Part shown: in pieces, positions 19,199 to 28,288 of the stretch
How positions within the stretch are numbered: position 1 is the stretch's first letter
How the letters are laid out: each line of letters starts with the position of its first letter
Assembly: GCA_051877855.1 (NCBI GenBank)
Contig: JBJEJH010000056.1
Coordinates: 7,537-71,536 of the forward strand
DNA from: MGBC120314 sp051877855
GTDB taxonomy: Bacteria > Bacillota > Clostridia > Lachnospirales > Lachnospiraceae
Direction: 5' to 3'
DNA: 64,000 bases
Notes under the pieces: model-generated
What the model saw: the letters and a program-made list of their open reading frames with translations, nothing else
What the model was told of the DNA's origin: nothing
The model's database searches: none
Program-made: the position numbers and the translations under genes

Positions 19199-20170
19199 AT
19201 GAGTCAATTGATGCAAAGTTTACCATTTGCCGTAGTCTTATTGATTGTGGGCTTTGTCCTTCTTGTTAAGGGCGCTGATTTATTTGTGGAGGGTAGTTCC
19301 AGTGTTGCAAAACGTTTTCATGTGCCTTCCATCGTGATCGGTCTTACCATTGTTGCCATGGGAACCAGCCTTCCGGAAACCGCCGTCAGCGTTACGGCAT
19401 CCCTTGCGAATAATAATGAGCTTGCGGTAAGTAATGTTGTCGGATCCAATATTTTTAATTTGATGGTAGTAATCGGTTTTTGTGCTGTTTTAACTCCGGT
19501 GGTGGTGCAGAAGGAGACCTTAAAGAAGGATTTTCCTTTTTCTGTAATCTGTGCAATTCTTCTGCTGGCACTTGGTGCACTGGGAATGTCTCTTGGACAT
19601 CTGGATGGTGCAGTATTCCTGATACTTTTTGCATTCTTTATCATTCGTATGGTTCGAACCGCTCTCAAGGAAGGATTAAAGGCCAAGGATGGAGTGGCCG
19701 AAGGCGAGGATGAGATCAAAATCATGTCCGTTCCGAAATGTATCTTATGTATTCTGCTTGGGGGTGTGGGAATCGCTTTGGGCGGTGACTGGGTCGTTGA
19801 TGGAGCATCCTCTGTTGCCACGTTCTTTGGACTTAGTCAGAACCTCATCGGTCTTACCATCGTTTCCATGGGAACCAGTCTGCCGGAACTGGTAACATCG
19901 GTTGTTGCTGCCAGGAAGCAGGAAGTGGATATGGCTCTCGGAAATGCCATCGGTTCGAATATATTTAATATTCTGATGGTGTTAGGTATTGCAGCTGTAA
20001 TCAGTCCGATCGCCTTCATCATGGAAAATGTGGTTGATATTGTCATTCTTCTTGTCTTTAGTTTATTAGTCTGGGTATTTGCCTGGACCAGAAAGAAGAT
20101 TGATAAACCGGAAGGAGCAATCATGCTTCTTGCCTATTTTGCCTATTTAATTTACATTATCATCCGATAG
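19199..20170 (+). CDS. CaCA family calcium/sodium antiporter
   Basis: A 323-residue membrane protein made of two inverted halves of about five helices. The two alpha-repeats are evident: GLTIVAMGTSLPETAVS with GSNIFN near residue 90, and GLTIVSMGTSLPELVTS with GSNIFN near residue 255. This is the YrbG-like branch of the Ca2+:cation exchangers, which move Ca2+ out in exchange for Na+ or H+. A cytoplasmic charged loop (KEGLKAKDGVAEGEDEIK) separates the halves. The start follows AAAGGAG by nine bases. Confidence 0.93.
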   Translation: MSQLMQSLPFAVVLLIVGFVLLVKGADLFVEGSSSVAKRFHVPSIVIGLTIVAMGTSLPETAVSVTASLANNNELAVSNVVGSNIFNLMVVIGFCAVLTPVVVQKETLKKDFPFSVICAILLLALGALGMSLGHLDGAVFLILFAFFIIRMVRTALKEGLKAKDGVAEGEDEIKIMSVPKCILCILLGGVGIALGGDWVVDGASSVATFFGLSQNLIGLTIVSMGTSLPELVTSVVAARKQEVDMALGNAIGSNIFNILMVLGIAAVISPIAFIMENVVDIVILLVFSLLVWVFAWTRKKIDKPEGAIMLLAYFAYLIYIIIR

Positions 20171-20204
20171 AATGGGAGTTATGGAATATTTTTGAAAAAA
20201 GGTA

Positions 20205-20232
20205 TTGACGAATTCAATATTTATGATATAAT
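20205..20232 (+). promoter_or_regulatory. Sigma-A promoter of rpsU
   Basis: TTGACG (20205-20210), a 16-base spacer and TATAAT (20227-20232) lie in an AT-rich gap, giving a predicted start near 20239 and a 5' leader of about 55 bases. The leader contains a small AGGAT/ATCCT hairpin. Confidence 0.75.
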
Positions 20233-20293
20233 TTCTTTTGTGTGATTTATAGGATCTACACAATCCTTATATAGAAGGGTGGTTAGGAAGAAC

Positions 20294-20470
20294 ATGTCAA
20301 ATGTCATCGTTAAAGACAATGAGACTTTAGATAGTGCTTTACGTAGATTTAAGAGAAACTGTGCAAAAGCAGGTATTCAGCAGGAAATTCGTAAAAGAGA
20401 GCATTACGAGAAGCCAAGCGTTAGACGTAAGAAGAAGTCTGAAGCAGCTAGAAAAAGAAAGTTCAATTAA
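20294..20470 (+). CDS. rpsU: 30S ribosomal protein S21
   Basis: A 58-residue S21: MSNVIVKDNETLDSALRRF, the conserved KAGIQQEIRKREHYEKPS and a basic tail RKKKSEAARKRKFN. It binds the 30S platform near the anti-Shine-Dalgarno. The ATG at 20294 gives the usual N-terminus. The gene is its own transcription unit with a clear promoter and terminator. Confidence 0.97.
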   Translation: MSNVIVKDNETLDSALRRFKRNCAKAGIQQEIRKREHYEKPSVRRKKKSEAARKRKFN

Positions 20471-20488
20471 TCATTAGAATATGATTCA

Positions 20489-20518
20489 AACAGCCGGCAG
20501 TTTTGTCGGCTGTTTTTT
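20489..20518 (+). terminator. Rho-independent terminator after rpsU
   Basis: AACAGCCGGC (20489-20498) pairs with GTCGGCTGTT (20505-20514) through ten base pairs with one G-U, loop AGTTTT, followed directly by a T run. Confidence 0.9.
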
Positions 20519-20569
20519 CATATTTTCTTTTATTTATCCATATAATGCAATAATCTACCAGGCCGGGTG

Positions 20570-20839
20570 ATGGCTATCATGGATTTGTCCCAAACGTTAA
20601 AACTTCCGGAGGATGTTGTGAATCATCTTCCCATTATTAATATTACAGGTAACCGAATCATTTTGATTGAAAACTTTAAGTCCATTGTGGATTATCAGGA
20701 AGACCACATCCGCATAAAGACCAGAAAAATGTTTCTGACGATTCTGGGCAGTAAATTATCTGTGGAATACTATAATCAGGAGGAGATAAAAATTCTGGGG
20801 AAGATTAATAAGATTGAGTTTGAGGTGTTCCATGAATAA
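20570..20839 (+). CDS. yqfC: Sporulation protein YqfC
   Basis: An 89-residue protein of the YabP/YqfC family (LPEDVVNHLPIINITGNR, IENFKSIVDYQ, IRIKTRKMFLTILGS, the final IEFEVFHE). It lies before yqfD, as in sporulating Firmicutes, where it is expressed in sporulation; its biochemical role is unknown. Start candidates are GTG 20567, ATG 20570 and ATG 20579; none has a strong ribosome binding site. It overlaps yqfD by eight bases. Confidence 0.88.
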   Translation: MAIMDLSQTLKLPEDVVNHLPIINITGNRIILIENFKSIVDYQEDHIRIKTRKMFLTILGSKLSVEYYNQEEIKILGKINKIEFEVFHE

Positions 20840-22049
20840 AATAATGTCCTATCTGGAGGGTGCGGTAGAGGTTCAGCTTCAAAGTTCTACGCCGGAACGA
20901 TTTCTTAATATATGTAATTCCAACCAAATGCAGATATATCAGGTCGCTAAGCAGGGGGAATACTATATTTTTTACATTTCGGTGAGAGATTTTTTGCAGT
21001 TAAAACCCATTTTAAAGAAGACTGCATCGAAGGTTCGGGTGATAAGGAAAATCGGAATTGGTTTTTGGATTTTTAAACATCGAAAACATTATTGTTTTGC
21101 TGCAGGGATTATGCTGGCGGTACTTCTTTTATACATTTTATCCTTGTTCTTGTGGGATATTCAGATTGATGGAAACTATATGTTGTCCGAGGAAGTTATT
21201 ATCGACTCATTAAAAAATCAGGGTTATTCCCATGGTATGTGGATACGCCCCATATCCTGTGACAAGGTTGAGAAAATTCTTCGGAGTGAATTTGAAGAGT
21301 TGACCTGGGTTTCCGTGGAACTTACAGGAACAAGAATGATTATCCATGTCAAAGAAAATGATGAGGATTATGTAGAGGTAAGATCCACCGGGGAGGGGAA
21401 TCTTTGTGCCACAAAGGATGGTGTTGTTTATTCCATCGTAACGAGATCCGGGACGCCTCTTGTCAAGGAAGGTGCAAAGGTTAAAACAGGAGATGTGCTG
21501 GTACAGGGAGAAGTGGCGGTATACGATGATTATGGTAATGTGATTGATTCGTCGAAAATCACACCGGATGCGGATATTTTCCTATTAACTGAAAATTCAT
21601 ATGAAAATAGTATTAAAAAATTATACAAGTACAAAATATATACAGGGAATTATCGTAGTGTATATTTTTTAAGTGTGGGTGAATATTTATTTAAGTTTGG
21701 ACTTTTAGCAAAATATGATCAGTATGAGGTGATTTCTACCGATCAGCAGCTTCGCTTGAATTCAAGCTTTTATCTGCCCATTCATTATGGAACGTTAAAT
21801 TATAACGAATATATGGAGGAGAATGCGACTTATTCCAAAGAGGAGGCACAGGAACTTCTGGAAATACAGTTCCAATACTTTTTGGAGGGTCTTAAGGAAA
21901 AAGGAGTGCAAATATTGGAGAAAGATGTTAAAATGTATGAGGATGGTAATTCATATGTTTATCGCGGTAGGATTACGATGATCGAACCGGCGGTACAACT
22001 GTCCGAGTTGAGTGAAATGAATTTAGGAGAATTAAATGAGTGTAATTGA
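20832..22049 (+). CDS. yqfD: Sporulation protein YqfD
   Basis: A 405-residue protein with one clear membrane helix around residues 90-112 (FAAGIMLAVLLLYILSLFLW) and an extracytoplasmic part with a POTRA-like stretch just after it (WDIQIDGNYMLSEEVIIDSL) and a long C-terminal domain. The family is conserved in spore formers beside yqfC and phoH. The ATG at 20832 has GAGGTG five bases upstream. It overlaps phoH by 14 bases. Confidence 0.9.
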   Translation: MNKIMSYLEGAVEVQLQSSTPERFLNICNSNQMQIYQVAKQGEYYIFYISVRDFLQLKPILKKTASKVRVIRKIGIGFWIFKHRKHYCFAAGIMLAVLLLYILSLFLWDIQIDGNYMLSEEVIIDSLKNQGYSHGMWIRPISCDKVEKILRSEFEELTWVSVELTGTRMIIHVKENDEDYVEVRSTGEGNLCATKDGVVYSIVTRSGTPLVKEGAKVKTGDVLVQGEVAVYDDYGNVIDSSKITPDADIFLLTENSYENSIKKLYKYKIYTGNYRSVYFLSVGEYLFKFGLLAKYDQYEVISTDQQLRLNSSFYLPIHYGTLNYNEYMEENATYSKEEAQELLEIQFQYFLEGLKEKGVQILEKDVKMYEDGNSYVYRGRITMIEPAVQLSELSEMNLGELNECN

Positions 22050-23028
22050 AGAATTTATTGAAATTCCGGCAATGCATGAGAAAAACGTGTTTGGTGAATT
22101 GGATCGCTACATGAAGAAGATTGAGCGGGCATTTCATGTTACAATCATTGAACGGGATTCCAGACTTAAGATTATCGGTGGAGAGGATTCTGTCCGCAGA
22201 GCCAGAGAGGTTTTTAGCAATTTGGCGGAGTTGTCTCTTCGGGGTAATGTTATTACCGAACAAAACGTTGATTATGCCATTTCTCTATCTATGGAGAATA
22301 AGAGTGGCGAGTTGGTGGAGCTTGACAATGAGATTATCTGCCGCACAATTATGGGAAAACCTATCAAACCGAAGACTCTTGGGCAAAAAGATTATGTACA
22401 GGCGATTCGGGATAAGATGATTGTCTTTGGTCTGGGTCCGGCAGGAACCGGTAAGACCTATCTTGCTATGGCGATGGCAATTAATGCATTTCGCAATGAT
22501 GAAGTGAGCCGGATAATTCTCACAAGACCGGCGATTGAGGCGGGTGAAAAGTTAGGTTTTCTTCCGGGTGATCTTCAGAGTAAGGTGGATCCTTACCTTC
22601 GTCCGTTATATGATGCGTTGTATCAGATCATGGGTGCGGAAAATTTTACCAATAATATGGAGAAGGGACTCATTGAGGTTGCTCCTTTGGCTTATATGCG
22701 AGGAAGAACCCTGGATAATGCATTTATTATTCTGGATGAGGCACAGAATACCACACCGGCTCAGATGAAAATGTTTCTGACAAGAATCGGTTTTGGATCG
22801 AAGGTGGTTGTGACAGGAGATCTTACCCAGAAGGATCTTCCGCAGGATACCGTCTCGGGATTGGATGTAGCTTTGAAGGTTCTTTCTAAGGTGGAGGAAA
22901 TTGGTATTTGCCGTCTGACCAATCAGGATGTGGTTCGTCATCCTTTGGTACAGAAAATTGTAAAGGCTTACGAAGAGTACGAGGACAAGCAGAGCCGCAG
23001 AAAGAATAGAACGGAAATGAAACATTGA
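22036..23028 (+). CDS. PhoH family ATPase (PhoL-like)
   Basis: A 330-residue protein with an N-terminal KH-like region (FHVTIIERDSRLKIIGGEDSV) and a PhoH ATPase domain. Walker A is GPAGTGKTYLA near residue 134; Walker B is FIILDEAQN. LGFLPGDLQSKVDPYLRPLYD and TGDLTQKDLP are typical of the family. Its neighbour YbeY is a frequent partner, which points to RNA or ribosome metabolism. The exact activity is unsettled. Confidence 0.94.
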   Translation: MSVIEEFIEIPAMHEKNVFGELDRYMKKIERAFHVTIIERDSRLKIIGGEDSVRRAREVFSNLAELSLRGNVITEQNVDYAISLSMENKSGELVELDNEIICRTIMGKPIKPKTLGQKDYVQAIRDKMIVFGLGPAGTGKTYLAMAMAINAFRNDEVSRIILTRPAIEAGEKLGFLPGDLQSKVDPYLRPLYDALYQIMGAENFTNNMEKGLIEVAPLAYMRGRTLDNAFIILDEAQNTTPAQMKMFLTRIGFGSKVVVTGDLTQKDLPQDTVSGLDVALKVLSKVEEIGICRLTNQDVVRHPLVQKIVKAYEEYEDKQSRRKNRTEMKH

Positions 23029-23041
23029 CGGAGGAATTTTT

Positions 23042-23539
23042 ATGACCATACATTTTGATTATGAGACGGATGGGCGCCCGGAGTGTGATTTTGAACAGAT
23101 TGTTACCGATGTGATTAATCAGGCCATGGACTATGAACAATGTCCCTATGAGGCGGAAATCAATGTTCTTTTGACCGATAATGAAGGAATTCATGAGATT
23201 AATAAAGAATACCGTCAGGTGGATGCACCTACGGATGTATTATCCTTCCCAATGATAGAGTATGAGAATCCAAGTGATTTTGCCTTTCTTGAGGAGGATG
23301 GGGAGGATTGTTTTAATCCGGAGTCCGGGGAATTACTTTTGGGAGATATTATTCTTTCAGTGGACAAAATCAAAGAACAGGCTTATAATTATGGACATGC
23401 AGAAAAGAGGGAACTTGCTTTTTTAGTTGCCCATAGTATGCTTCATTTGTTCGGTTATGACCATATGGAGGCCGAGGAGGCAAAGGTGATGGAAAAAAAG
23501 CAGGAAGAAATCTTAAATCAATTAAATATAAGGAGATGA
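23042..23539 (+). CDS. ybeY: Endoribonuclease YbeY
   Basis: A 165-residue protein with the zinc-binding signature HSMLHLFGYDH (HxxxHxxxxxH) and the upstream block YRQVDAPTDVLSFP. YbeY acts in 16S rRNA 3'-end maturation and ribosome quality control. It lies 13 bases after the phoH-type gene, with GGAGG before the start; a lipoprotein gene starts three bases after its stop. Confidence 0.96.
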   Translation: MTIHFDYETDGRPECDFEQIVTDVINQAMDYEQCPYEAEINVLLTDNEGIHEINKEYRQVDAPTDVLSFPMIEYENPSDFAFLEEDGEDCFNPESGELLLGDIILSVDKIKEQAYNYGHAEKRELAFLVAHSMLHLFGYDHMEAEEAKVMEKKQEEILNQLNIRR

Positions 23540-23542
23540 AGT

Positions 23543-24646
23543 ATGAGAAAGAATAAGTTCATTAAGTCTGCTGTGCTTCTTATGGCGTTAACCCTGTGTC
23601 TTTCAGGATGTAAAAAGAATAATGATAATCCTGTTGGCAGTACCGAGGCGACCATTGCCATTGTAGAAACACAGGCAGAGACCACCAGCGAAGCTAATCC
23701 GGCTGAGGAACAACCGGTTCTTGAGAAGGAAGGAATGGTTCGAAGCATTCTTACCGGTGAATGGGTGGATGCTGAAGTGGGAAGCAGAAGACCCCTTGCG
23801 ATTATGATTAATAATATTGAAGATGCAGATCCACAGTCCGGAATTGACCGTGCAGAGGTTATCTACGAGGCTTACGTAGAGTCCAGTATTACCCGTTTGA
23901 TGATGGTTTTACAGGATTATGATGATATGGATAAGATTGGACCGGTACGTAGTTGCCGTGAGTTCTATGTATATTTTGCCAAGGAATTTGATGCAATTTA
24001 TATTCATTTTGGCTTTTCTCCGCTTGCAGCGGCACTTTTGGACAGTCCGGAAGTTGAGCATCTGGATGGTATGAAGGGATGGTGTAGTTTCTACCGTACC
24101 ACGGATCGTGTAGCTCCGCATAACGCCTACACCACCACCAAGGGAATCCTTGGCAGTATTGAATCGAAGGGATGGGAGACCACTCTGTCGGATGATTTTG
24201 ATCAGCCACTGAAGTTTACTCAGTATGATGTAAAGCAGATTGAGTTGGAAAACGGTGAAAATTGTACCGTATTCCGTCCGGGATTTACACGTAATAAGCC
24301 GGTGTTTACATATAATGAGTCCGATGGTCTATACTACAGAGAGCAGTACGGACATCCTCATGTGGACATGGAAAGCGGTACTCAGCTTGCATTTAAGAAT
24401 ATTTTGGTAAAGTTTGTTACAGGTACAAAATATGAAAATGGTACACCGATTCTTGATCTTTGCGGCAAGGGACCGGCATATTATATTACCAATGGTAAGC
24501 TGATTCAGGTACAGTGGGAGAAAGAGTCTGATTTTGCACCGAATAAATTCTACTACATGGATGGTACAGAAGTAGAATTAAATCAGGGTAAGACATTCAT
24601 CAATATCATTACAATGGATGATTTGGATGATGTTTCATATGAATAG
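23543..24646 (+). CDS. DUF3048 family lipoprotein (YerB-like)
   Basis: A 367-residue secreted lipoprotein. The signal peptide ends in a lipobox LSGC with the acylated Cys at about residue 22, followed by a Thr/Glu-rich linker. The DUF3048 region begins at RRPLAIMINNIEDADPQSGIDRAEVIYE and continues through GPVRSCREFY and the C-terminal part with GKGPAYYITNGK. The Bacillus homologue YerB has no firm function. It is close behind ybeY. Confidence 0.9.
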   Translation: MRKNKFIKSAVLLMALTLCLSGCKKNNDNPVGSTEATIAIVETQAETTSEANPAEEQPVLEKEGMVRSILTGEWVDAEVGSRRPLAIMINNIEDADPQSGIDRAEVIYEAYVESSITRLMMVLQDYDDMDKIGPVRSCREFYVYFAKEFDAIYIHFGFSPLAAALLDSPEVEHLDGMKGWCSFYRTTDRVAPHNAYTTTKGILGSIESKGWETTLSDDFDQPLKFTQYDVKQIELENGENCTVFRPGFTRNKPVFTYNESDGLYYREQYGHPHVDMESGTQLAFKNILVKFVTGTKYENGTPILDLCGKGPAYYITNGKLIQVQWEKESDFAPNKFYYMDGTEVELNQGKTFINIITMDDLDDVSYE

Positions 24647-24720
24647 AACATGAAAATGTAAAGTTTTTGTATAGTTGATTAAAATAGGGCAGATAATATA
24701 TGTGAAAGGATTGTGAGAAC

Positions 24721-25338
24721 ATGAAAAGAGCATATATGATCTGCCTTTTGTTTTTGTGTGCAGGAATTGTATTTTATCTAAGTTTCTTTTATTCCAGAGA
24801 GCATCTTGGTTTGGAATATGAAGAATATGCGACGCAGGAGGAAACAATTCCGGTGGAACAGATGACACAGGCGGGAATCAATGATATCCGAATTAACAAT
24901 CTTACAACGGTGAAGCTGCAGGTGTATGATTTGGGAGAAAATGAATTCGAAGAGAAAAAGATTAATACTCCGGTAGAGTTTCTTGAAATGACAAGAAAGG
25001 ATTTGATTGAGTATCTGAAAAATTATATGTTATCACCCAGTAAGGAGGACACAGAAAAAGGGTTGTTATCTTATGAACTGGTTGAATTTGCCAGAGGACA
25101 GGTAGTCCTTCGAAAAACTTATCAGAAACCGGAGGAACCGGTGGAAGTGGTTCCATTTATTGCAATGGCTGAAAATGGCTATGTTGCAATCTATTATTCG
25201 GAGGATGGATCTTTGTATGATTACACGGAGATTTCGGTGAATCAATTGCCGGAAGGAGTGCAAAAGAATCTGGAAGATGGAATCGGTTTTGCTAATGAAC
25301 AGGAACTGTATGAATTTCTCGAAACATATACGAGCTAA
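24721..25338 (+). CDS. Secreted or membrane-anchored protein, possibly BofC-like
   Basis: A 205-residue protein with one N-terminal hydrophobic segment (ICLLFLCAGIVFYLSFFY) acting as signal or anchor. The C-terminal 65 residues (FIAMAENGYVAIYYSEDG, LPEGVQKNLEDGI, ELYEFLETY) recall the C-terminal domain of BofC, the intermembrane regulator of the sporulation checkpoint protease SpoIVB. The likeness is from memory of the pattern and is weak. The yqfCD context fits a sporulation role. An alternative is an unassigned Lachnospiraceae exported protein. Confidence 0.7.
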   Translation: MKRAYMICLLFLCAGIVFYLSFFYSREHLGLEYEEYATQEETIPVEQMTQAGINDIRINNLTTVKLQVYDLGENEFEEKKINTPVEFLEMTRKDLIEYLKNYMLSPSKEDTEKGLLSYELVEFARGQVVLRKTYQKPEEPVEVVPFIAMAENGYVAIYYSEDGSLYDYTEISVNQLPEGVQKNLEDGIGFANEQELYEFLETYTS

Positions 25339-25404
25339 AAACTTGCATTATTCACAAAAAAAGATTAAAATTAAATGGTTAATGTCTTTGTAAAGGAATA
25401 TGCC

Positions 25405-26625
25405 ATGAAAAAGTTTTATGATATTGTTGTTGCAGGTGGCGGAGCATCCGGAATGATGGCTGCTTATCAGGCTTCAATGACCGGTAGAAATGTTTTGCTC
25501 ATTGAGAAAAATGAACGTCTTGGAAAGAAGATTCTTGCCACGGGAAACGGTCGTTGTAATTTGACCAATCTCAATATGGGGCCGGAGTGTTATGGCAGTG
25601 AAAGTGCTTCCTTTGCCATGAATGTGATCCGAAAGTTTGATGAAAAACAACTGATGGATTTTTTTACAAAGAATGGATTGTTACTGCATCAGCGCAATGG
25701 TTATGTGTATCCTAATTGTGACCAGGCAACGGCGGTGGATGAATTTTATGAGCGTATCTTAAGAAAAGATAATATTTCCATGGAACTTGGCTGTGAAATT
25801 ACATCGGTAAAAAAAGAAGGAAAAACCTTCGAGATTCAAACCTTAAAAGGGAAGACGCAATGTGCAAAGCTGATTCTTGCCATGGGGTCGAAAGCCTATC
25901 CAAAGACCGGTTCGGACGGAAAAGGTTACGAAATTGCCGGGAAATTGGGACACAGAATTATTACGCCCCTTCCTTCTCTTACAGCCTTAGAAAGTGATTT
26001 TAAGCATTGTAAAGAAGTTTCCGGTGTAAGAGCGGACGGAAGAATTACCTGTGTATGTGAAAATCGTATTTATGAAGAACGCGGCGAAATTCAGTTGACG
26101 GATTATGGAATCTCCGGTATTCCGGTGTTTCAGATCAGTCGAAATGCTGTAAAGGCAGTTCATGCAGGTAAGAAGGTATCTTGTCATATTGATTTCTTAC
26201 CGGATTACGCTAAGGATGAATTGTTTAAAATTATTCAAAATAAATGTGGTAATCCGAAAAATCGTGTACAGGACTTGTTTGGGGGACTGGTTCACTCTAA
26301 AATAACGAATCTGATTCTTAAAATGTGTGGTTTAAAGGGGGAACTTCCCGGTACACAGATCAAGAATTCAAAGATTCAGGAATTCGTAGAATTGATTAAA
26401 GAATTTCCTTATCCAATCACAGGTTATCGTTCCTTTGATTACGGTCAGGTGTGTCAGGGTGGCGTGTCCATCCGTGAAATTGATGATAAAACAATGGAGT
26501 CTCTTTTGGTTCCGGGATTATATATCGTGGGAGAATTAGTGGACGTTGATGGAATATGCGGAGGTTATAATCTCCAGTGGGCATTTAGCTCGGGTTATTT
26601 AGCAGGAAAGGCTGCGGGACAATGA
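25405..26625 (+). CDS. NAD(P)/FAD-dependent oxidoreductase, HI0933/YhiN type
   Basis: A 406-residue flavoprotein: the FAD-binding Rossmann motif VAGGGASGMMAA at the N-terminus, then LGKKILATGNGRCNLTN, GSKAYPKTGSDGKGYEIA and the C-terminal GLYIVGELVDVDGICGGYNLQWAFSSG, all hallmarks of the HI0933-like family. Its substrate is unknown. The ATG at 25405 follows AAAGGA by seven bases; an upstream ATG at 25375 has no binding site. The stop overlaps the next gene (ATGA), which is also a flavoprotein. Confidence 0.93.
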   Translation: MKKFYDIVVAGGGASGMMAAYQASMTGRNVLLIEKNERLGKKILATGNGRCNLTNLNMGPECYGSESASFAMNVIRKFDEKQLMDFFTKNGLLLHQRNGYVYPNCDQATAVDEFYERILRKDNISMELGCEITSVKKEGKTFEIQTLKGKTQCAKLILAMGSKAYPKTGSDGKGYEIAGKLGHRIITPLPSLTALESDFKHCKEVSGVRADGRITCVCENRIYEERGEIQLTDYGISGIPVFQISRNAVKAVHAGKKVSCHIDFLPDYAKDELFKIIQNKCGNPKNRVQDLFGGLVHSKITNLILKMCGLKGELPGTQIKNSKIQEFVELIKEFPYPITGYRSFDYGQVCQGGVSIREIDDKTMESLLVPGLYIVGELVDVDGICGGYNLQWAFSSGYLAGKAAGQ

Positions 26626-28247
26626 TTCAGATTAATCAGATCAAGTTATCTCCGGATCATACGGAGCAGGACTTAATCCATACAATTAAGAAAAAATTAC
26701 ATATTAAGAATGAAAAATTTCAATATAAGATTGTAAAGCGATCCATTGACGGACGAAAGAAACCTTATGTAAAGTATGTTTATTCCTGTCAGGTGCATAT
26801 CCGTGGATTGGACTTAAAGCAGGAACAGAAATTGGTTCAAAAAGTTCATGATAACAATGTTGTTATTGAAAAAGAGCTTGTATATCATTTTCCCAAGGTC
26901 AGTGCTTTGGCAAAGTCACAGAAAATAGTGATTGTCGGAAGCGGACCGGCGGGATTATTCTGTGGTTTGATGCTTGCCCGTGAAGGTCTCCATCCGTTAA
27001 TTATTGAACGGGGAGAATGTGTGGAGCGCCGCAAGAAAATCGTGGAACATTTCTGGGAAAGCGGTGAACTTGACGAAAATTGTAATGTACAGTTTGGCGA
27101 AGGTGGTGCAGGAACATTTTCGGATGGTAAACTTAATACTCAGGTGAAGGAGACCTCGGGGCGAATTCGTAAGGTCCTTGATACCTTTGTAGAGTTTGGT
27201 GCCGGGGAGGAAATCTTATATTCCAATAAGCCGCATATTGGTACCGATGTGCTAATGAATGTTGTACATAATATGCGTGAAGAAATCCTCCGACTGGGTG
27301 GTGAGATTCTTTTCAATACGAAGATGATTGATTTATGTATCGATGATAAAGAATCAAAAATAAAGGGAATTGTGGTTTCTAAGCAGGATGAAAGTTCGAA
27401 TTGGAAAGAACGGGTAATACCCTGTGATCGTCTGGTTCTGGCTTTGGGACATAGTGCCAGAGATACCTTTAAGATGTTATATGAGAGACATCTGACTATG
27501 GAGGCAAAGCCCTTTGCTGTGGGGGTGCGTGTGGAGCATCCGCAGCAGATGATCGATGATTATGAGTATGGGGAAAATATCTATGAACTTCCGGCAGCCT
27601 CCTATAAGGTGACTTATCGTGCCACACAAGAAGAAAGAGGCGTGTACTCTTTCTGTATGTGTCCCGGAGGGTATGTGGTCAATGCGTCCTCTGAAAAGAA
27701 TCGACTGTGTATTAACGGAATGAGCTACTCAGACCGTGGCGGAAAGAACGCGAATAGTGCCATTGTAGTGACGGTTCGTCCGGAGGATTATGGTAAGGAT
27801 CATCCACTGGCAGGCATTGAATTTCAGCGGCAATTAGAGGATCGAGCCTTTCTTGCGGGAAAGGGTAAGATTCCCTGCCAGACTTATGGAAGTTTTAAAG
27901 AGCATACCCTTTGCGGTGAATGGGGCAAGGTTCAACCCAACACCAAGGGGGCAGTGGAACCGGCCGATCTTCATGAGATACTTCCGGAATATATCTGCGA
28001 ACCCATCATTAAAGGTATGGAACATTTTGCCCGACAGATTCCTGATTTTAACCGGGAGGATGCAATTTTGCTTGCAGTGGAGAGCAGAACATCAAGCCCG
28101 CTTCGCATTCTCAGGAATGAGAAGTTGATGAGTAATGTGGGGGGCATCTATCCATGTGGTGAAGGTGCCGGTTATGCCGGTGGAATTACCAGCGCAGCGG
28201 TGGACGGAATCCGTGTGGCGGAAGCTTTGGCATCCATTGAGGAGTAG
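26622..28247 (+). CDS. FAD-dependent dehydrogenase, COG2509 type
   Basis: A 541-residue protein. The first 95 residues form a small N-terminal domain ending in VYHFPKVSALAKSQ; the FAD motif VGSGPAGLFCGLMLAREG follows, then NVQFGEGGAGTFSDGKLNT, LALGHSARDTF and VGVRVEHPQ. The end reads YPCGEGAGYAGGITSAAVDGIRVAE. The family is widespread but of unknown reaction. It is coupled to the preceding flavoprotein by a four-base overlap. Confidence 0.92.
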   Translation: MIQINQIKLSPDHTEQDLIHTIKKKLHIKNEKFQYKIVKRSIDGRKKPYVKYVYSCQVHIRGLDLKQEQKLVQKVHDNNVVIEKELVYHFPKVSALAKSQKIVIVGSGPAGLFCGLMLAREGLHPLIIERGECVERRKKIVEHFWESGELDENCNVQFGEGGAGTFSDGKLNTQVKETSGRIRKVLDTFVEFGAGEEILYSNKPHIGTDVLMNVVHNMREEILRLGGEILFNTKMIDLCIDDKESKIKGIVVSKQDESSNWKERVIPCDRLVLALGHSARDTFKMLYERHLTMEAKPFAVGVRVEHPQQMIDDYEYGENIYELPAASYKVTYRATQEERGVYSFCMCPGGYVVNASSEKNRLCINGMSYSDRGGKNANSAIVVTVRPEDYGKDHPLAGIEFQRQLEDRAFLAGKGKIPCQTYGSFKEHTLCGEWGKVQPNTKGAVEPADLHEILPEYICEPIIKGMEHFARQIPDFNREDAILLAVESRTSSPLRILRNEKLMSNVGGIYPCGEGAGYAGGITSAAVDGIRVAEALASIEE

Positions 28248-28288
28248 AAATACAATATTGTAATGAACATACACAAGGAGTTATAAAA

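Noticed and set aside
24667..24697. TTGTAT ... GATAAT before the possible BofC-like gene as a promoter
   Set aside because: The spacer is 19 bases and both boxes are imperfect; it is too weak to list, although the 74-base gap may hold a promoter.
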